From positions 434,001 through 498,000 of the forward strand of contig NZ_JAROCB010000002.1 in the NCBI RefSeq assembly GCF_030433675.1: DNA of 64,000 nucleotides, read 5' to 3'. A program made the translations under genes and the position numbers. Position 1 is the stretch's first letter; every line of letters begins with the position of its first letter. Source of the DNA: Leifsonia virtsii. GTDB lineage: Bacteria; Actinomycetota; Actinomycetes; Actinomycetales; Microbacteriaceae. Shown piece by piece: positions 60,390 through 64,000 of the stretch. The notes below the pieces were generated by a model. The model saw only the letters and a program-made list of their open reading frames with translations, was not told the origin of the DNA and searched no databases.

Positions 60390-61280
60390 TCAGGAGACCG
60401 ACCGGACGACGTCCAGCAGCGCGCGTGCGCTGGTGGGCACGCCCGACCCTCCCCGCCGCCACACGGCGGTCAGCGGCCGGGTGATGCGCAGCTGACGGAT
60501 TGGGACCTTGACCAGGGTCCCGGCCGCGAGCTGCTCGCGGACGGCGAGGATGCTCAGCACCGCCGGGTGCTCGCCGGCCGCCGCCGTCGCGCGGATCGCG
60601 CTGGTGGAGGAGAGCTCGAACGCGGGGCGGGCAGGCGAGTGACCCTGTTCCGCCAGGGCCCGCTCGAACGCCAGCCGGGTGCCGGAGCCGACCTCGCGCG
60701 ACACCAGAGGAGTGCGGGCGAGCTCCTCCGCCGACACGCTCCGCGACCGCCGGGCCCACGGATGGCCTCGGCCGACGACGACGACCAGCTCGTCCGACGC
60801 GAAGACAGATGTCGCCAGGTCGGTGGGGACCTCGGGCGTCTCGATGAACCCGATGGTCGCGGCGCCGTCCCGCACCGCGGCGAGCACCGCCTCGCTGTTT
60901 GCTGCCGTCAGCTCGATGCGCGGCCCGTGTCCGTCCGCGCCCAGCGCGGTGAGCCAGCGGGGCGCGAGGTGCTCCGCGATCGTCATGCTCGCGGCGATCC
61001 GCAGGGTCTCCTCCGTCGCCCCGCGGAGGGACGCGACGGAGGCGTCGAACCGGTCGGCCGCCTCCACGACCTCGGCCGCCCACTCCGCGACGAGTGCCCC
61101 GGTCTCGGTCGGCCGGGCGCCCCGGCTGCTTCTTACGAGAAGGGGTGCGCCGACCTCGCGCTCGAGAGCGGCCAGCCGGAGCGACGCCGCCTGCTGCGTC
61201 ACGCCCGCCTCGCGCGCGGCGGCGGAGATGCTCCCCGACCGGACGACCGCCGTCAGCAGCCTCAGCCCCGCGAGGTCCAC
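60390..61280 (-). CDS. LysR-family transcriptional regulator
   Basis: 296 residues from GTG 61280 (MDLAGLRLLTAVVRSGSISA), which gives the standard N-terminal winged helix; the frame extends 29 residues further upstream, but this is unusual for the family. The helix-turn-helix is AAAREAGVTQQAASLRLAAL. The substrate-binding domain includes RIAASMTIAEHLAPRWL, ELTAANSEAVLAAVRDG and VSREVGSGTRLAFERAL. The last pattern resembles CysL/YeiE-type regulators. It may control the adjacent exporter. Confidence 0.9.
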   Translation of the reverse strand: MDLAGLRLLTAVVRSGSISAAAREAGVTQQAASLRLAALEREVGAPLLVRSSRGARPTETGALVAEWAAEVVEAADRFDASVASLRGATEETLRIAASMTIAEHLAPRWLTALGADGHGPRIELTAANSEAVLAAVRDGAATIGFIETPEVPTDLATSVFASDELVVVVGRGHPWARRSRSVSAEELARTPLVSREVGSGTRLAFERALAEQGHSPARPAFELSSTSAIRATAAAGEHPAVLSILAVREQLAAGTLVKVPIRQLRITRPLTAVWRRGGSGVPTSARALLDVVRSVS

Positions 61281-61413
61281 GGGCGTCCCACATTCTGCAC
61301 GCGCCAACGCTATCGCCCCGGTCGCCCGCACGGCGGAGGGCGCGTGAGTACGGTGGGGAGCATCCACTACATCGGCCGGAGGGATTCGGGATGCTCACCC
61401 AGGACGCCGTCGC

Positions 61414-62673
61414 GTGACCGCCCTTCCCACCGACGCGGAGCGCCGGGTCGCCCTGCGGCGGATGAAGGTGCTGGCGACCAGCCTGCTCGCCGCGGCCGCG
61501 GTGGTGTTCGCCGTCGCGTTCGCGCTGCAGGACCGCTACCCGTGGCTCGGGTTCGTCCGGGCCGCCGCGGAAGGCGCGATGGTGGGCGCGCTCGCCGACT
61601 GGTTCGCGGTCACCGCGCTGTTCCGGCATCCGCTCGGGCTGCGTATCCCGCACACCGCGATCATCCCCACGCGCAAGGACGAGATCGGCGCGAGCCTCGG
61701 GGCGTTCGTGGAGACCAACTTCCTCTCCGACGAGGTGGTCGCCGGCAAGCTGTCGACCATCGACCTCGCCGGCGCCGCCGCGGGCTGGCTCTCCGACCCG
61801 CGCATCGCCCGGCGCGTCGTCGCCGAGTTCTCGCAGGGTCTGACGGGGCTCGTCGGTCTGCTCGACGACGACCGGATGCGGGAGGCGGTGGAGGCGGTCG
61901 TGCGCGCGCAGCTCGTCGCGCCGCAGTGGGGGCCGCCCCTCGGCCGGCTCGGGGCTCGGGTCCTCGAGTCGGGTGGCCACCAGGAGGCGGTGGAACTGCT
62001 GCTGGACCGGCTCGACGAGTGGCTCGCCGCCCATCCCGAGGCGTTCGAGGCGGTCGTGACGCGGCGGCTGCCGTCGTGGCTGCCGTCGTTCGTGGACCGC
62101 GCGATCGACGAGCGGCTGCACGCGCAGGCCCGCCGCTTCGTGCGGGAGCTGCGCGACGACCCGGACCACCGGCTCCGCCGATCGCTCGACGAATACCTCG
62201 CGCAGCTCGCCGACCGGCTGCAGCACGATGACGCCACGATCGAGCGACTGGAGCAGGCGAAGGGGCGGGCGTTCGACGATCCGCGCATCCGGGAGCTGGC
62301 CGCCTCCGCCTGGACGGCCGCCCGCGGCGCCGCGATCGGCGCGCTCTCGGATGAGGACGGCGAGCTGCGGAGGCGGGCGGAGGCGCTGCTCGGTGACGCC
62401 GCCCGCCGTCTGCTCGCCGACGACGAGCTGCGGGCCTCGCTCAACGCCCGGCTGACCGACGCCGCGCTGCATCTGGTGACGAGCTACCGGAGCGACATCG
62501 CCCACGTCATCGCCGAGACGGTGCAGTCGTGGGACCCGGCGGAGACCACCGACAAGATCGAGACGCAGGTCGGCCGCGACCTCCAGTTCATCCGCATCAA
62601 CGGCACGGTCGTCGGCGCGCTCGCCGGCCTCGCGATCTACAGCGTCGCCACCGCGATCTCGACCCTGCTCTGA
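61414..62673 (+). CDS. DUF445 family membrane protein
   Basis: 419 residues from GTG 61414. An N-terminal membrane helix (about 18-40) and the family motif EGAMVGALADWFAVTALFRH with PLGLRIPHTAIIPTRKDEIG are clear. A long helical middle part follows, and a C-terminal helix (INGTVVGALAGLAIYSVATA). DUF445 members (YjiN/YheB) have no established biochemical role. Its last 37 bp overlap the end of the convergent aminotransferase-like gene. Confidence 0.9.
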   Translation: MTALPTDAERRVALRRMKVLATSLLAAAAVVFAVAFALQDRYPWLGFVRAAAEGAMVGALADWFAVTALFRHPLGLRIPHTAIIPTRKDEIGASLGAFVETNFLSDEVVAGKLSTIDLAGAAAGWLSDPRIARRVVAEFSQGLTGLVGLLDDDRMREAVEAVVRAQLVAPQWGPPLGRLGARVLESGGHQEAVELLLDRLDEWLAAHPEAFEAVVTRRLPSWLPSFVDRAIDERLHAQARRFVRELRDDPDHRLRRSLDEYLAQLADRLQHDDATIERLEQAKGRAFDDPRIRELAASAWTAARGAAIGALSDEDGELRRRAEALLGDAARRLLADDELRASLNARLTDAALHLVTSYRSDIAHVIAETVQSWDPAETTDKIETQVGRDLQFIRINGTVVGALAGLAIYSVATAISTLL

Positions 62674-63827
62674 GCGCCGGCGGCGACGGTCGCTGCGATG
62701 CGGCGGACCGCCTCGACGACGGTGGAGGGGTTGCAGGCCAGGTTGATCCGCGCGAAACCGCGGCCCGGCTCCCCGAAGGGCAGGCCGGAGTTGAGGGCGA
62801 CGCGTCCCGTCTCGATCAGGACGCGGGCGGGGTCGTCGCCGAGTCCCGCGTCCCGGAAATCGAGCCAGGCGAGGTAGCCTGCGTCGGGCCGGACGACGCG
62901 GACCGCCGGCGCGTGCTGCGCCAGCTCGGCCTCGAGCAGGCGCACGTTGCGGACGATCGCGTCCACCAGGTCGTCCCGCCAGCGCAGGCAGGAGAGCGCG
63001 GCGACGTTGGCGTGGAGGCCGAGGATGCTCGTGCGGGCGGCGAGCTCGTCCGGCAGCGTGGTCAGGAGTGCGGCCGACCGCTCGTCCGCCGCGACGATGA
63101 CCGCGCACTTCAGGGCGGCGAGGTTCCACGCCTTGCTTGCGGAGCTGACGGTGACGGCCTGGGCGCCGGTGGCCCGCGCGACCGGCGCGAAGGGGGTGAA
63201 GCGTCCACCGGGATGCGTGAGCGGAGCGTGCACCTCGTCGCTGACGACGAACACGTCGTAGCGGGCGGCGAGGGCGGCGAGCTGCTCCAGCACATCCCGG
63301 CTGTGACATCGCCCGGTCGGATTCTGCGGGTTGCACAGCAGTAGCGCGTCGGCGCCCGCGGCGAAGGCGGCCTCGAGCCCGGCGAGGTCGAGCGACCAGT
63401 CCGCGTCCTCCCGCAGCGGCACCGTGACGGCGACGGCGTCCGCCTCCTCCACCATCTCGAAGAACGGCGGGTAGACCGGAGGCGTGAGCACGACGCGGCC
63501 GCCGGCCTCCGGCAGCACAAGGCGCAGCGCCTCCACCACCCCGACCGTCACGTCCGTCGCCAGGTGCACCCAGGCGGGGTCGACCTCCCAGCCCCACTCG
63601 TCGCGCCCGAAGGCGGCGAAAGCGGGCGCGAGCGGCCCGGCGGAGTCGAGGTAGCCGGTGTCGGAGTGCCGTAGCGTCTCGGCCACCCGGTCCAGGATGG
63701 CCGGCTCGACGTCGAAGTCCATCTCCGCGACGAAGACCGGCAGCACGTCCGCGGGGTAGCGGCGCCACTTGATGCTCGACCTGGTCGCGTACAGCTGCTC
63801 CAGGGGCCGGGCCGGTCCGAAGCTCAT
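62637..63827 (-). CDS. MalY/PatB-type PLP-dependent C-S lyase (aminotransferase class I fold)
   Basis: 396 residues from ATG 63827; a GTG two codons upstream is possible. It begins SSIKWRRYPADVLPVFVAEM, the N-terminal signature of MalY/PatB. LLLCNPQNPTGRCH, DVFVVSDEVHAPLTHPG and the PLP lysine in VTVSSASKAWNLAALKCAVI (SxSKxxN) are present. These enzymes release pyruvate, ammonia and a thiol from cystathionine or cysteine conjugates, fitting the sulfur-related genes upstream. A transaminase activity cannot be ruled out. Confidence 0.9.
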   Translation of the reverse strand: MSFGPARPLEQLYATRSSIKWRRYPADVLPVFVAEMDFDVEPAILDRVAETLRHSDTGYLDSAGPLAPAFAAFGRDEWGWEVDPAWVHLATDVTVGVVEALRLVLPEAGGRVVLTPPVYPPFFEMVEEADAVAVTVPLREDADWSLDLAGLEAAFAAGADALLLCNPQNPTGRCHSRDVLEQLAALAARYDVFVVSDEVHAPLTHPGGRFTPFAPVARATGAQAVTVSSASKAWNLAALKCAVIVAADERSAALLTTLPDELAARTSILGLHANVAALSCLRWRDDLVDAIVRNVRLLEAELAQHAPAVRVVRPDAGYLAWLDFRDAGLGDDPARVLIETGRVALNSGLPFGEPGRGFARINLACNPSTVVEAVRRIAATVAAGAQSRVEIAVATL

Positions 63828-63907
63828 ACACACGGATCATGCCGTGGCCGCCGCGCGAGCGCGAACCGCGACGTCAGAAAGCGTAGTGAAAGGGCTCGGG
63901 TGCCCTG

Positions 63908-63962
63908 CGATTCGTCACGAATCGGCGCCATTCGTCACGAAGCGCGCCCATTCGTCACGAAT
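63908..63962. repeat. three palindromic 13-mers at an exact 20-bp period
   Basis: ATTCGTCACGAA begins at 63910, 63930 and 63950. The first copy extends to a 17-bp palindrome (CGATTCGTCACGAATCG, 63908-63924). The period equals about two DNA turns, so bound proteins would lie on the same face. It sits about 80 bp upstream of the C-S lyase start and next to the right window edge. Confidence 0.85.
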
Positions 63963-64000
63963 CGCGGCGGCCGGCGGGCGGCGGCTACGGAGTGGGGCTG

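Noticed and set aside
63908-63962. CRISPR-like repeats
   Set aside because: The repeat unit is about 13 bp with 7-bp gaps, too short for repeats or spacers, and no cas genes are seen. An operator array fits better.

Overview
The window is high-GC actinobacterial chromosome. Dense gene packing, four-base ATGA/GTGA gene overlaps, frequent GTG starts, ANTAR regulators, a DUF1918 protein and a 52-residue hydrophobic protein of a type common in Microbacteriaceae suggest a Leifsonia-like member of that family. This is inference; no rRNA or marker gene is present. I saw no tRNA, rRNA, transposase, phage gene or CRISPR array.

Region 1 (about 1-28,100) is an exopolysaccharide locus of the Wzx/Wzy type. 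It encodes a low-molecular-weight tyrosine phosphatase, a secreted beta-helix protein, a flippase (Wzx), a pyruvyl transferase with an FrhB-like iron-sulfur partner, six soluble glycosyltransferases, a NodB-type deacetylase, a LbH acyltransferase, a CDP-alcohol phosphatidyltransferase, a polymerase (Wzy), a Wzz/Wzc-type BY-kinase, the initiating polyprenyl-phosphate sugar transferase, a 1,491-residue PKD/LamG matrix protein and a membrane glycosyltransferase. Together they would start, extend, decorate, flip, polymerise and export a pyruvylated polymer. Several promoter regions share a short AT-richer element, and long palindromes sit at transcription-unit ends.

Region 2 (about 25,800-34,000) is mixed housekeeping: an SRAP DNA-protein crosslink protein, an aldo/keto reductase, small membrane proteins, a lipoprotein, two overlapping GAF-ANTAR regulators (one apparently frameshifted) and an AraC regulator.

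Region 3 (about 34,100-43,900) is a sugar-uptake regulon. It has a GntR/UTRA regulator, a BadF-type sugar kinase and GH4 glycosidase on one strand, and an ABC importer, a NagB-like deaminase and a GH3 glycosidase on the other. The two arms diverge from an ungapped mirror-image promoter region of about 181 bp that carries the same operator found near the regulator gene. An amino-sugar glycoside is the likely substrate.

Region 4 (about 44,100-48,700) holds a polymer-forming membrane protein, a HAD-GH65 disaccharide phosphorylase fusion and DUF1918.

Region 5 (about 48,800-56,950) is an alpha-galactoside regulon: a secreted DUF4832-type protein, a ROK repressor, an ABC importer and a GH36 alpha-galactosidase. 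Two promoters 3 kb apart share a 34-bp box.

Region 6 (about 56,950-64,000) is sulfur-related. A CstR-like repressor and a 60-residue Cys-rich protein lie divergent from a CoA-disulfide reductase/rhodanese fusion across a clear CsoR/CstR operator. A YeiH-family exporter, a LysR regulator, a DUF445 protein and a MalY/PatB-type C-S lyase follow. The window ends in three palindromic repeats spaced exactly 20 bp apart.
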